A DNA stretch of 14,436 nucleotides from JANSWP01 sp041941305 (lineage in GTDB: Bacteria > Bacteroidota > Bacteroidia > Chitinophagales > Saprospiraceae): NCBI GenBank assembly GCA_041941305.1, contig JBGTQJ010000109.1:1-14436 (forward strand). The letters run 5' to 3'. The notes beneath the pieces are model-generated. The model ran no database searches. It was not told the DNA's origin and worked only from the letters and a program-made list of their open reading frames with translations. Of the stretch, positions 1 to 8,800 are shown piece by piece. How positions within the stretch are numbered: the stretch's first letter is position 1; every line of letters begins with the position of its first letter. The translations under genes were made by a program, and so were the position numbers.

Positions 1-318
1 CGGTCTGACTTCTAATTAACTTTCAAATCACTTTTTTATCCCCCTAAATATCTAATTGCTTAATTATTCATTCTTTCATTATCCATTAATCGCCCTATCT
101 TGTCGCCAATGTACTTTTGAAATAAGAGTCATCCTGAATTTTCAGATTATTTCTTAAATCATTGAATTTCAACTCACTATGTAATGTGCATTTGTTGCGT
201 GGTGGGAGTTGCGGGTTTGACCAACCCGCAACTCCCACCACGCAACAAATTGAATATCAACAGGTTAAGTAAAGAAAATAAACAAAAGTGATTTTATTGC
301 CAAAATTCGGGATGATAC
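1..318. other. Non-coding left flank
   Basis: No convincing reading frame is visible in this AT-rich stretch. It holds one exact match to the Bacteroidota -7 element, TACTTTTG at 112-119 on the plus strand, but no TTG at the expected distance upstream, so it is only a weak promoter candidate for the permease gene starting at 319. The main feature is the 28-bp perfect inverted repeat at 190-250, listed separately. The gene to the left of the window is not visible. Confidence 0.6.
190..250. repeat. Perfect 28-bp inverted repeat (long hairpin)
   Basis: The arms at 190-217 and 223-250 are exact reverse complements over 28 bp, separated by the 5-nt spacer tgacc. The arms are much more GC-rich (for example ggtgggagttgcggg) than the surrounding DNA. 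No T-run follows on either strand, so it is not a textbook intrinsic terminator, although it could act as a strong bidirectional hairpin between an unseen left gene and the permease. It may instead be a mobile palindromic repeat. If the -7-like element at 112-119 is active, the hairpin would lie in the permease leader. Confidence 0.9.
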
Positions 319-1650
319 ATGTTGAACTTTTTCCACGATCATATGACAACCATCACGAGTGATTTCCCTCTGAACGATAAAAAAACAATCAACGGCTGGG
401 CATTTTTTGACTGGGCAAATTCTTCATATGCGCTGACGATTGCAGTTGCATTGTTTCCTGCTTACTATGCTGGTGTTACGGATGATATCGTCACTGTTTT
501 TGGAATTGACATGCCCAATACTACGCTTTATGCTTATGCTATATCAGCTGCGTATTTGATAATTGCTTTATTTTCTCCGCTTCTGTCTGGCATTGCTGAT
601 TATGGCGGAAAACGAATGTTCTTCCTACGTTTTTTTACAATTCTAGGTTCTATTTCATGCATTTCTCTCTTTTGGTTTGAAGACATGGGACAATTGGCAG
701 TAGGAACAATAGGGTTCATGTTGGCTACCATAGGATTTGCAGGAGGACTTGTATTTTACAACTCTTATTTACCCTTAATCGTCACCGAAGATCGATATGA
801 TAGAGTGAGCGCTAAAGGATTTTCATTTGGTTATATAGGAAGTCTAATATTATTGGGCCTCAATCTTTGGGTTGTATTGAGTCCAGAAACTTTTGGCATT
901 GCTCCAGATAGTTCCTTAAAATATAGAATTGCATTTTTTATGGTGGGCTTATGGTGGATTGGTTTTGCATTAATTCCATTCTCAAGATTGCCAAAGGATA
1001 AAAAAGGCAAATCCAAAGACAATCTATTATCAAAAGGAATTGACGAGTTGATAAAGGTTTGGGGGGAGGTCAAAAAAATGAAGAATATTAAATCCTTTCT
1101 AATTTCCTTTTTCTGTTACAGCGCAGGTGTACAAACGGTAATATTTTTGGCAGCCATTTTTGCAGAAAAGGAATTAAATTTTGGCACATCAGAATTGATT
1201 GGAGTTATTATTGTTTTGCAGTTAGTTGCCATAGTAGGCGCCTATCTTTTCGCAAGAATTTCAGAAATAAAAGGAAATAAATATTCTCTTATAGCCATGC
1301 TTGTTATCTGGACTTTAATATGTGTGGTTGCATACAAAGTCCAAAATGATTGGCAATTTTACACAATTGCCGGGTTGGTAGGCTTGGTAATGGGCGGAAT
1401 CCAATCCCTATCCCGCTCCACTTATTCGAAATTAATACCCGAAGAAACGGAAGACACCACCTCCTATTTTAGCTTTTACGACATACTCGAAAAAGTTGCA
1501 ATCGTGGTCGGAACATTTAGCTTTGGATTCATCGAACAACTCACTGGTGGCATGCGAAACAGTGTATTGGCACTTGCTGTTTTTTTCATCGTTGGACTGC
1601 TAATTTTATTGACAGTAAAAATCCAGCCAGGCAAAGTGGAGAATGCATAG
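319..1650 (+). CDS. UMF1/Atg22-like MFS permease
   Basis: This 443-residue membrane protein belongs to the major facilitator superfamily, UMF1 (vacuole effluxer Atg22-like) branch. Seen in the sequence: the N-terminal signature GWAFFDWANSSYA at residues 26-38, about twelve hydrophobic segments, a lysine-rich hydrophilic loop near residues 223-260 dividing the two six-helix halves, and a second family motif GGIQSLSRS from residue 359. Length is normal for the family. Family members are thought to export small solutes (amino-acid efflux for yeast Atg22); the bacterial substrate is unknown and nothing nearby suggests one. ATG at 319 is used; the ATG at 343 is an equally possible start that would remove eight residues. 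The gene appears monocistronic: 269 nt and a good promoter separate it from the next gene. Confidence 0.88.
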   Translation: MLNFFHDHMTTITSDFPLNDKKTINGWAFFDWANSSYALTIAVALFPAYYAGVTDDIVTVFGIDMPNTTLYAYAISAAYLIIALFSPLLSGIADYGGKRMFFLRFFTILGSISCISLFWFEDMGQLAVGTIGFMLATIGFAGGLVFYNSYLPLIVTEDRYDRVSAKGFSFGYIGSLILLGLNLWVVLSPETFGIAPDSSLKYRIAFFMVGLWWIGFALIPFSRLPKDKKGKSKDNLLSKGIDELIKVWGEVKKMKNIKSFLISFFCYSAGVQTVIFLAAIFAEKELNFGTSELIGVIIVLQLVAIVGAYLFARISEIKGNKYSLIAMLVIWTLICVVAYKVQNDWQFYTIAGLVGLVMGGIQSLSRSTYSKLIPEETEDTTSYFSFYDILEKVAIVVGTFSFGFIEQLTGGMRNSVLALAVFFIVGLLILLTVKIQPGKVENA

Positions 1651-1725
1651 TCTCAAAGTCCTAACTGAAATCTGGTATTTTGAATTTAAAATATGTCAAT
1701 TTCTTACAAATATCTGGTAAGGTTA

Positions 1726-1755
1726 TTGATAATTGAGAAATGGTTACTAACTTTG
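1726..1755 (+). promoter_or_regulatory. Bacteroidota-type promoter for the cytochrome peroxidase gene
   Basis: TTG at 1726-1728 is followed by exactly 19 nt and then TAACTTTG at 1748-1755, matching the -33 TTG / -7 TAnnTTTG architecture of the Bacteroidota housekeeping sigma factor. Transcription would start near 1761, giving a leader of about 160 nt before the ATG at 1920. A short ggcag/ctgcc stem followed by five T (1755-1783) overlaps the predicted start site; it could be a weak terminator for the upstream permease, but the stem is only 5 bp. Confidence 0.5.
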
Positions 1756-1919
1756 GCAGCTAAAGAAAATTCACTGCCTTTTTGGCTGTCTAAGCTAAAT
1801 AAATAGATCCAATCCAATCATCCCCCGTGCTTTAAGTATATATTTACGGGTTCATTGCTCACTTGCGCTAGTTAAATTACAAAGCAGAACACAGGGACAT
1901 ACTAACACTGTTATTGAAA

Positions 1920-3260
1920 ATGAAACGATTTGTTACTATTGGATTTGGTTTGGTTTTGTTGTTATTTGCATGTACTTCTGAAGAATTGAACAACCCTCTG
2001 GATGAAACATTACGGGGGGTATTGAACCGTACTTCCCCTACCGGAAGCTATGAAGGTTATATCTTACCTCAAAGTGATGCTTACACTTCCATTCCACAAG
2101 ACCCAAATAATCCTTTATTTAGAGAAAAGGTCGAATTGGGTAAAATGTTATTCTATGAAACCGGGCTTGCACTAGCCCCAATTCACGAACAAGGTAAAGG
2201 AACTTACTCTTGCGCTTCCTGTCATGTACCTTCTTCAGGATTTATGCCGGGAAGAGTACAAGGCATTGCTGATGGTGGCATTGGCTTTGGCGATGAAGGA
2301 GAAAACAGAGGAAAGTCCGAACACTATAATGAAAATGAATTAGACGTTCAAGGGGCGAGACCTCTGAATTTATTGAATGTCGCGTTTGTACAAAATACTT
2401 CCTGGAGCGGTCAGTTTGGTGCAAATGGTGCAAATGAAGGAACAGATACCTACTGGGATAATGACCCGGCTACCGAAGTCAATCACTTTGGCTTCTTTGG
2501 TTTGGAAAGCCAAAACATTGAAGGTTTGAAATTGCACCGCATGGTGGTCAACGAAGAAGTTTTAGATGCTTATGGCTACACACCAATGTTTGACGAAGCT
2601 TTCCCCGATTTCCCTGAAGACGAAAGATATTCTGAAATCACAGCCAGTTTTGCGATTTCTGCCTATTTGAGAACATTATTCACTAATGAAGCTCCTTTCC
2701 AAAAATGGTTGAAGGGAGACGAGCATGCTATGACTGATCAGCAAAAACATGGCGCAAAGCTATTTTTTGGAAAAGCCGGCTGTTACAATTGCCACAATGG
2801 TCCTTCCTTAAATAATGCCGAAGAGTTTTTTGCCATTGGCGTAAATGATCTATACCAATCCGGCGAAGCGTTTAATACGGATGAAACAGACAAGCGCAAC
2901 TTTGGAAGGGGGGGGTTTACTGGACAGCCAGTAGATATGTTTAAGTTCAAAGTTCCTCAATTGTACAACATGCATGCTTCTCCATTTTACTTCCACGGAA
3001 GCAGCAAGCGCTCCCTTAGAGCAGTTGTGGAATATTTTAATGATGCAATTCCAGAAAACACCAATGTACCTAAAGAGCAGATTGCTTCCTACTTCCGACC
3101 CTTATACCTAAGTGAAAAAGAAATTGATGATTTGGTAGAATTTTTGGAAGATGCACTTTATGACAAAAACGTCAATCGATATGTTCCATCGACAGTGCTT
3201 TCTGGAAATTGCTTTCCAAATAACGATCCGCTTTCCCGAATTGAACTGGGATGTGAATAA
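1920..3260 (+). CDS. Di-heme cytochrome c peroxidase / MauG-family lipoprotein
   Basis: This 446-residue exported lipoprotein has a hydrophobic signal segment ending in a lipobox (LLLFAC, Cys18), so it is probably anchored in a membrane facing the periplasm. Two c-type heme sites are visible: CASCH at about residues 98-102 and CYNCH at 288-292, the spacing of bacterial di-heme peroxidases (CCP/MauG). The C-terminal family block around FKVPQLYNM and FHGSS (His359) precedes a helical tail. CCP members reduce hydrogen peroxide; MauG-like members oxidise protein or other substrates, and the sequence does not decide between these. The ATG at 1920 is preferred over an in-frame TTG six bases earlier because it directly begins a normal signal peptide. 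A run of eight G at 2908-2915 lies inside the gene. It ends 18 nt before a strong hairpin terminator. Confidence 0.9.
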   Translation: MKRFVTIGFGLVLLLFACTSEELNNPLDETLRGVLNRTSPTGSYEGYILPQSDAYTSIPQDPNNPLFREKVELGKMLFYETGLALAPIHEQGKGTYSCASCHVPSSGFMPGRVQGIADGGIGFGDEGENRGKSEHYNENELDVQGARPLNLLNVAFVQNTSWSGQFGANGANEGTDTYWDNDPATEVNHFGFFGLESQNIEGLKLHRMVVNEEVLDAYGYTPMFDEAFPDFPEDERYSEITASFAISAYLRTLFTNEAPFQKWLKGDEHAMTDQQKHGAKLFFGKAGCYNCHNGPSLNNAEEFFAIGVNDLYQSGEAFNTDETDKRNFGRGGFTGQPVDMFKFKVPQLYNMHASPFYFHGSSKRSLRAVVEYFNDAIPENTNVPKEQIASYFRPLYLSEKEIDDLVEFLEDALYDKNVNRYVPSTVLSGNCFPNNDPLSRIELGCE

Positions 3261-3278
3261 AGCTTGAGATTTAATTTC

Positions 3279-3326
3279 CAACAAAAAAGCCAAGGTCTTC
3301 TTCAGAAGCTCTTGGCTTTTTTGTTG
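3279..3326. terminator. Bidirectional intrinsic terminator between convergent genes
   Basis: A 16-bp perfect stem (3279-3294 with 3311-3326) contains a GC core (agccaag/cttggct) flanked by A6 on one side and T6 on the other. A second small stem cttc/gaag with loop ttca sits inside it. The A/T tracts make it work on both strands. It lies 18 nt after the cytochrome peroxidase stop and 12 nt after the stop of the minus-strand nSTAND gene, so it should end both transcripts. Its position shows that no further gene of the CHAT operon follows the NTPase gene. Confidence 0.9.
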
Positions 3327-3338
3327 AAATCTGGTTAT

Positions 3339-4070
3339 TCAATCTTCTAGCGCATTGTAAAGCTTATCCAAATAAATTTGAAGATAGGAAAGCTGTACCC
3401 CTGATTTCCCTTCACTAATGTTATCAATAATCATTGAAATGGTTTTATCAGGATTCTTCAATTGAACCTGAAATTTATTTAAGGTCCCTTTTATCACTTT
3501 TTCCACATTGGAGAAACTCATTGGTTCCACGCGAAGTCGTTTATCAAATAAATTGGGAACCAATTTTTCAAGATCAAATAATTGAGCAATGTATTCCTCT
3601 CTCATGATAATTATTACCCTACAATTCAAATCTGCTTTTAAAAGCTGAGCAAGTGACTCATAAAGCGCTGATCTTTCTTCTTCACTTCCCAGGATATACA
3701 ATTCTTCAAATTGATCAAAAATTAGATAAATTGGCTTGAAATAGTCCAGGAAAATAGACTCTATAGCCTCTGGCAAATTGGCATTATCCGCAATCGGCGT
3801 AAGTGCATGTTTCATTATTTCACTCCTTAATGAATCATTCATGTTCTGCCGTCGCCTGACATGGATATCAAACCAATCTGTACTTTGAAATTGAGCTGCC
3901 AAACCACATTGAATCAGACTCGTTTTTCCCACTCCGGAAGGACCATATACCAATAAAATATTTGTCTCAAAAACCAAGTCATACAATTTCTTCACTTCAT
4001 TATCCCTTCCGAGAAAGAAATCTTTATCTTCAATTGTATATGGATCCAAAAACTTAAAAGGACTCTTCAT
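3339..4070 (-). CDS. Free-standing nSTAND-type P-loop NTPase module
   Basis: This 243-residue protein is almost exactly one STAND-family NTPase domain. Visible motifs are GRDNEV near residue 21, Walker A GPSGVGKTS (43-51), Walker B YLIFDQFEEL (115-124), an arginine after a beta strand (MREEY, Arg157) in the sensor-1 region, and the family block QLSYLQIYLDKLY (226-238). It stops five residues later. In the homologs I recall, this block is followed directly by a winged helix, a TM helix and WD40 repeats in the same chain, so the protein lacks its usual C-terminal half. That missing half matches the start of the protein encoded at 5878-9162. The ATG lies 11 nt after the CHAT stop, implying co-transcription. 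STAND NTPases act as nucleotide-dependent switches; here the switch would have to work in trans with the WD40 protein. A decaying remnant is possible but less likely given the intact motifs and clean ends. Confidence 0.88.
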   Translation of the reverse strand: MKSPFKFLDPYTIEDKDFFLGRDNEVKKLYDLVFETNILLVYGPSGVGKTSLIQCGLAAQFQSTDWFDIHVRRRQNMNDSLRSEIMKHALTPIADNANLPEAIESIFLDYFKPIYLIFDQFEELYILGSEEERSALYESLAQLLKADLNCRVIIIMREEYIAQLFDLEKLVPNLFDKRLRVEPMSFSNVEKVIKGTLNKFQVQLKNPDKTISMIIDNISEGKSGVQLSYLQIYLDKLYNALED

Positions 4071-4081
4071 AGTCGCTAATT

Positions 4082-5848
4082 TTATATTCCAAGTGTAGTT
4101 CTAAATGATTGAAATTGTTCCTTGATTTCCACATAGTGTTGATCAGATATTTCTAAATAATCATTTTTTGCAAACGGAAACTTGAACCAATAATTATTCA
4201 GCCCATTGCCTCCACAATGTGAGAAAAGAAAAAGTTTTGACTTTTGCTCCCCTTTCAACGCATTTTCGTCAACGATAAATGGAGACAGACTTAAGTATTC
4301 TTCAACAGTATCATTTGATTTAAACAACAAAACGGAATTATCATCTGTGAAATGAGTAAATTCTTCCTCAACATCTAAATACCCTGCTGTAACAGTGTCT
4401 AACTTCACTTTGTAATGGCGAAAGCGAGCTGGCTTGTGACGGGGTTTTATAATATCTATATTCTTGATGGTTGCAAACTTATATTTGGCACAAAAGCCTA
4501 GCTTTTGGAATATATTGCCCAAATGGATTTCTGCCTGCACACAAAAACTCTCTACCTCTGATGTATCAATTTTTCTACTGTTTTCATAAAGTTCCTTTTT
4601 CATCCCTTCAAAAAAATGAAAAGCATCTGTAAAGGATTTATCCGATGAAATATCTTCCTTAAGGTTATCCAATTCTGAAATAAAATGAGAAACCTTGTTT
4701 TCAGACATTACTTTTTGAACTTCCGTAATAACATTGAAAAAGTTGAACACCTTGATCTCATCAGAATTGGCAGAAAAGTATTCTCTCAAAACCTTTTTAC
4801 AGGATTTACCTATAGTAAAATCTTTCATCAAGGTTTTTGCGTCCCACAATTGAGCCATCAGCGTAAAAGAAACCAGCTCCACCAATGTTTGATAGGTAAG
4901 TATTAATTGTTCAAGTCGTTCTTTGCTTATCGTATTGATTTTGTGATTTGAGCTATCCAGGTTAGCCGCAAATAATTTCCGAACTTGTTCTCCGACCGGG
5001 GAAGGCAAAGAATCCATAATCGACCTTCGAATGAGGCGTATATCTACTTTCTCTCCCTTCTGTAATTTAAATTGATAAAATTCCAATTCAGAATTAAAAG
5101 GAGCAAGTGTTTTAAAAAGCACCTCCGTCAATCGTTCATTGACAGGAACTTTTGAGGTATTGTATCGATGAGATGCTCCTCGAATAATGAATTTATTAAT
5201 CTGATGACTCGGCAATTTCCATTTTAAAATACTCGGACTCTTGGCATACAGTACCCATTTTTCTTCTGAAGGATTAATTACAAGCTCTTCTTCTTCAGCA
5301 TCAACCAAAATTCTTTCAAAAGTAATAGCATCTCCAACCTTTGCCTTAATGCTCCCTGATGCCAAACTAAAGGCAGCATCAATAGAGTGCTCTTCGGCAA
5401 GCGCCTTGTAAAATTGAATGGCAAAGGTTGATGCATTTTCATCACTTACCGGAACTTTGGTTGCAATCACTGCGGGAATCCCCAATGATAAAAGAGCTTC
5501 AACCTGCCGCTCTGTCGAACAACCGTTGAGAAAAACGAGCTTTAGGTTTTTCTGAGTTGCCAATAATTCTGCTATTCCAATGGAATGGGCATTTTGATCT
5601 TCCAATTTCAATTGAAAAGAATTGGCATGCCCGGCAAAGTGAAAAAGGATCACCCTATCTTTAAATACCGTTAAGTAATGACTTATTTTTTCAATAGTGG
5701 CGAAAGGTTCACGATGTAATGCCAGGTGTTGTTGGTTGGCACGAGGAGTCAAATGGCGATATATCCCTTCTCCCTCCAATTCCAATAGTTTCAGCGGATT
5801 GTTTCTGTCATTTGCAAAGGCAAGAAAGACAACTGGTAGTTCATTCAT
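4082..5848 (-). CDS. CHAT-domain caspase-like protease with C-terminal extension
   Basis: This protein is 588 residues from the ATG at 5848; an in-frame TTG at 5875 overlaps the space after the upstream gene and is less likely. The N-terminal 180 residues or so form a CHAT domain, a bacterial caspase-like cysteine protease fold. The His/Cys dyad is visible as LFHFAGHAN (His74) and LVFLNGCST (Cys110), followed by the typical GIPAVIATK and SDENASTFA segments. A linker with EEKWVLYAK and LKWKLP, then a helical region, is typical of CHAT proteins paired with nSTAND-WD40 receptors (from memory). The last 150 residues, ending in an aromatic-rich block around FSHCGGNGLNNYWFKF, are not recognised. 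It sits 29 nt after the WD40 gene and 11 nt before the NTPase gene. By family analogy it would be the effector, held inactive until the STAND receptor is triggered. No gasdermin or other obvious cleavage target is encoded in the window. Confidence 0.88.
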   Translation of the reverse strand: MNELPVVFLAFANDRNNPLKLLELEGEGIYRHLTPRANQQHLALHREPFATIEKISHYLTVFKDRVILFHFAGHANSFQLKLEDQNAHSIGIAELLATQKNLKLVFLNGCSTERQVEALLSLGIPAVIATKVPVSDENASTFAIQFYKALAEEHSIDAAFSLASGSIKAKVGDAITFERILVDAEEEELVINPSEEKWVLYAKSPSILKWKLPSHQINKFIIRGASHRYNTSKVPVNERLTEVLFKTLAPFNSELEFYQFKLQKGEKVDIRLIRRSIMDSLPSPVGEQVRKLFAANLDSSNHKINTISKERLEQLILTYQTLVELVSFTLMAQLWDAKTLMKDFTIGKSCKKVLREYFSANSDEIKVFNFFNVITEVQKVMSENKVSHFISELDNLKEDISSDKSFTDAFHFFEGMKKELYENSRKIDTSEVESFCVQAEIHLGNIFQKLGFCAKYKFATIKNIDIIKPRHKPARFRHYKVKLDTVTAGYLDVEEEFTHFTDDNSVLLFKSNDTVEEYLSLSPFIVDENALKGEQKSKLFLFSHCGGNGLNNYWFKFPFAKNDYLEISDQHYVEIKEQFQSFRTTLGI

Positions 5849-5877
5849 AGTATTAGATTTCTTGAATTTAATCAAGT

Positions 5878-8800
5878 CTATTTATTTAGTTGATATTTAA
5901 TCTGCTTAAAATTATCCATAGGTATTTCTGCCTGCTCTAGATTTTCTATATCTTTTTTAACCACATCCTTATACGTAAGATTCTTTGATGGTCGAATACC
6001 CGCTACAGAAGGAAAAGCCTGTCCAAATAAGGTTTCTCTATGAATTAAAGAATCAGAATAGAGGGTATCTAAGGTTTTGTAGGCAAGATTTTCGTACCCA
6101 AGTATTACATGAGATATCGCTTTGCGATAATTTATCCATTCTTCTGTCTGGTTCCAACTCTTTAGGTCAGGAACACGTTTTATATTGAGTCCTCGATTAC
6201 ATACTTTAATGGCTTCCTTCGGTTTATTATTCAATTGAAGCATATATCCCAATTGAGCATAGGCAAAGGCGATGGCATCAGGGGTCCATCTCATTTTTAT
6301 GGTGATGTCTTGATCTTCTTTAACTGCATCCTCGATTAAATCTATCGCTTTTTGTTGCAACTCCAATTTGCCCTTCAAATCGGATTCCTTATAAGCTTTC
6401 CTGGAATAATGGAGCGATGCCCAGATTTTACTTTCAGCCGAATTTGGGGCTTGGGTCTTTCTTTCATCTGTCCAGATTCTTTCTTCGGGAACTCGAATCC
6501 ATCTACCAGATCTTTGTGAAGTATACACTTTTTGTGGAGTAATTAAAACGGAATCTTTTTCAGGTAATATTCCAAATTTGATTTTTTGAGCTATTGACAG
6601 TTCAGCTATTTCATTTTTTAAAAAACTTTCTCTGGTATTCCAAATTTTACAAGTACCATCACCACTTACGGTAGTTATAGATTTCCCGTCAGGAGAGAAG
6701 GTGATTTCATTCACTGCAGCGCTATGCCCTTTATAGCTAACCATTGGTATTTGATTATCTTCTATATCCCAAAGGATTGCTGTGTTATCAAAAGAAGCGG
6801 AGGCAAAATACTTTTCATCAGGAGAAAAGGCAACTGAATACACTGCCTTTCTATGTCCATTATATTCTCTGATTTTTCTACCATCAGAAGACCACAAAAT
6901 AACTTTACCAATGCCATCTCCTGTTAATATTTTTCCTTCCCTGGCATAATCTACACAAAGCACCCTTGCTCCAACTTTAAGCTGCTGAATAGAGTCACCC
7001 TTTAAGTTCAATACTCGTACAGTCTTATCCCAAAACCCCAATAAAATATGATCTCCCTCTGGGGAAAAAGTAGCATCATAAACAGTTCTCGCATTAAATC
7101 CTTTTGAAAAAATCTCTTTGCCCGAGGGTAGTTCTCGCAAGATTATTTTGCCGGAATCATCACCAGTTATCAGGTATTTGTCATTTGCTGAAAATGCAGC
7201 AGATTTAATTCCATAATCATGTCCTCCAAAAGTTTTCAGCAATTTGCCGGATTCGTTCCAAAGTTTAGCAGTTCTATCTTCTCCAGCAGTAATAATATAT
7301 TTTCCGTCTGGTGAATATCTGGCCACCTGGATCTTTGCGGTGTGTCCTTCAAGTTTAAAAAGCATTTTCCCTAATGTATCCCAAATGATAGCTTTGTGAT
7401 CATGACCAGCAGTGAGCATTTTACTGCCATCAGGACTAAAATCCAAGGTAACAATGCTTCCATTGTTATCTCCAAATGATCGTTTTTCCAGCCCTTTAAT
7501 ATTCCATAAAAAGACCAGATTGTCTCTTCCTCCACTCGCCATAAACCTTCCATTTTTGGAAACTGCCAAATCAAAAACTTCCTGCTTGTGCCCTATATAA
7601 GTTTGCAACATTTGTCCATTGACATCCCATTGAATGACATTATTATCTTGCCCGGCGCTAAAGATTCGTTTTCCATCTTTTGAAAATCGAACAGTTTCCA
7701 CTCCTTTTTCGTGTCCTATAAAGGTTCGAATTAGCTGCCCATCGATATCCCATAGTCGAATAGTTTTATCCCAACTTCCAGTCAAAATATTTTGCCCATC
7801 AGGAGAAATATCAATCGATGTGACTCCGAATCGATGCCCGGAATACGTCCTGAGAAGCTTTCCATCGATTGTCCAAAGCTTGATAGTTTTATCCCAACTT
7901 GCTGTTAGCACCGTTTTATTATCAGGAGAAAAAGCAACTGCGGAGATAAAATGGTCATGACCGGAATAGGTTTGTAAAACTTTTCCTTGCTTATTCCACA
8001 ATTTGGCTGTTTTATCCCAACTACCACTCAGAATAGTATTGCCATCTGGCGAAAAAGCAACAGCAGAAATATCCAAATAATGTCCTTTTAGTTCTTGAAG
8101 TTCATCACCATTTGTATTCCAGAGTTTTAATGTATTGTCCCAACTTCCTGTAACCAAGGTCGTTCCATCTGGCGAAAAGGCAACAGCGCTGATACCATCT
8201 CTATGGCCTTTTAACCGATGTAATGCATTGCCATTTGGTTCCAACAGCCAGGCTGTGCTATCATAGCTTCCTGTGAGAATCAAATCATTATTAGGAGAGA
8301 ATGCAATACTCGTTACTGCATCGTCATGTCCATCAAAAATATATTTGTAAAACGGAGGAGTAGATTCACTTACAATATCATGAAGTGTTTGACGAGCACT
8401 TTTACTTTGTGGATAAAAATTATGCGAAGCTTCTGCAATTCGAAGCGCTTGAGTTCGATCAGATTGTTGGAAGGTTTTTAATGCCAAAGCTGCAAACTCA
8501 CTTGCTTTGGCTTCTTTTGAAGCTATTTTTTTATTCCACTGGGCATAAATTCCAAAAATTGCCAGGATTAATATGACTCCAGCAATCAGAGAAAAAACAA
8601 AAACGTTTCTATTTCTATTCCTACGTTTACTAACCTTTACAAATCTCCATTCATCTTTGGAAATCAAGTTTTTAGAGGTTAATTCTTCATCGTACTTGTC
8701 AATTATTTCAAGCTCACTTGGTGTCAGGATTGATCTTGTCTTATGAAAAGTTTGAAATCTGCTTTTTATTATTTGAACAGATTCCAAAATAGCGATTTCC

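Noticed and set aside
4071..4090. CHAT and NTPase genes being one gene broken by a frameshift
   Set aside because: The CHAT frame ends in a normal TAA, the NTPase has its own ATG 11 nt on at the expected family N-terminus, and in the homologs I recall these are also separate genes.
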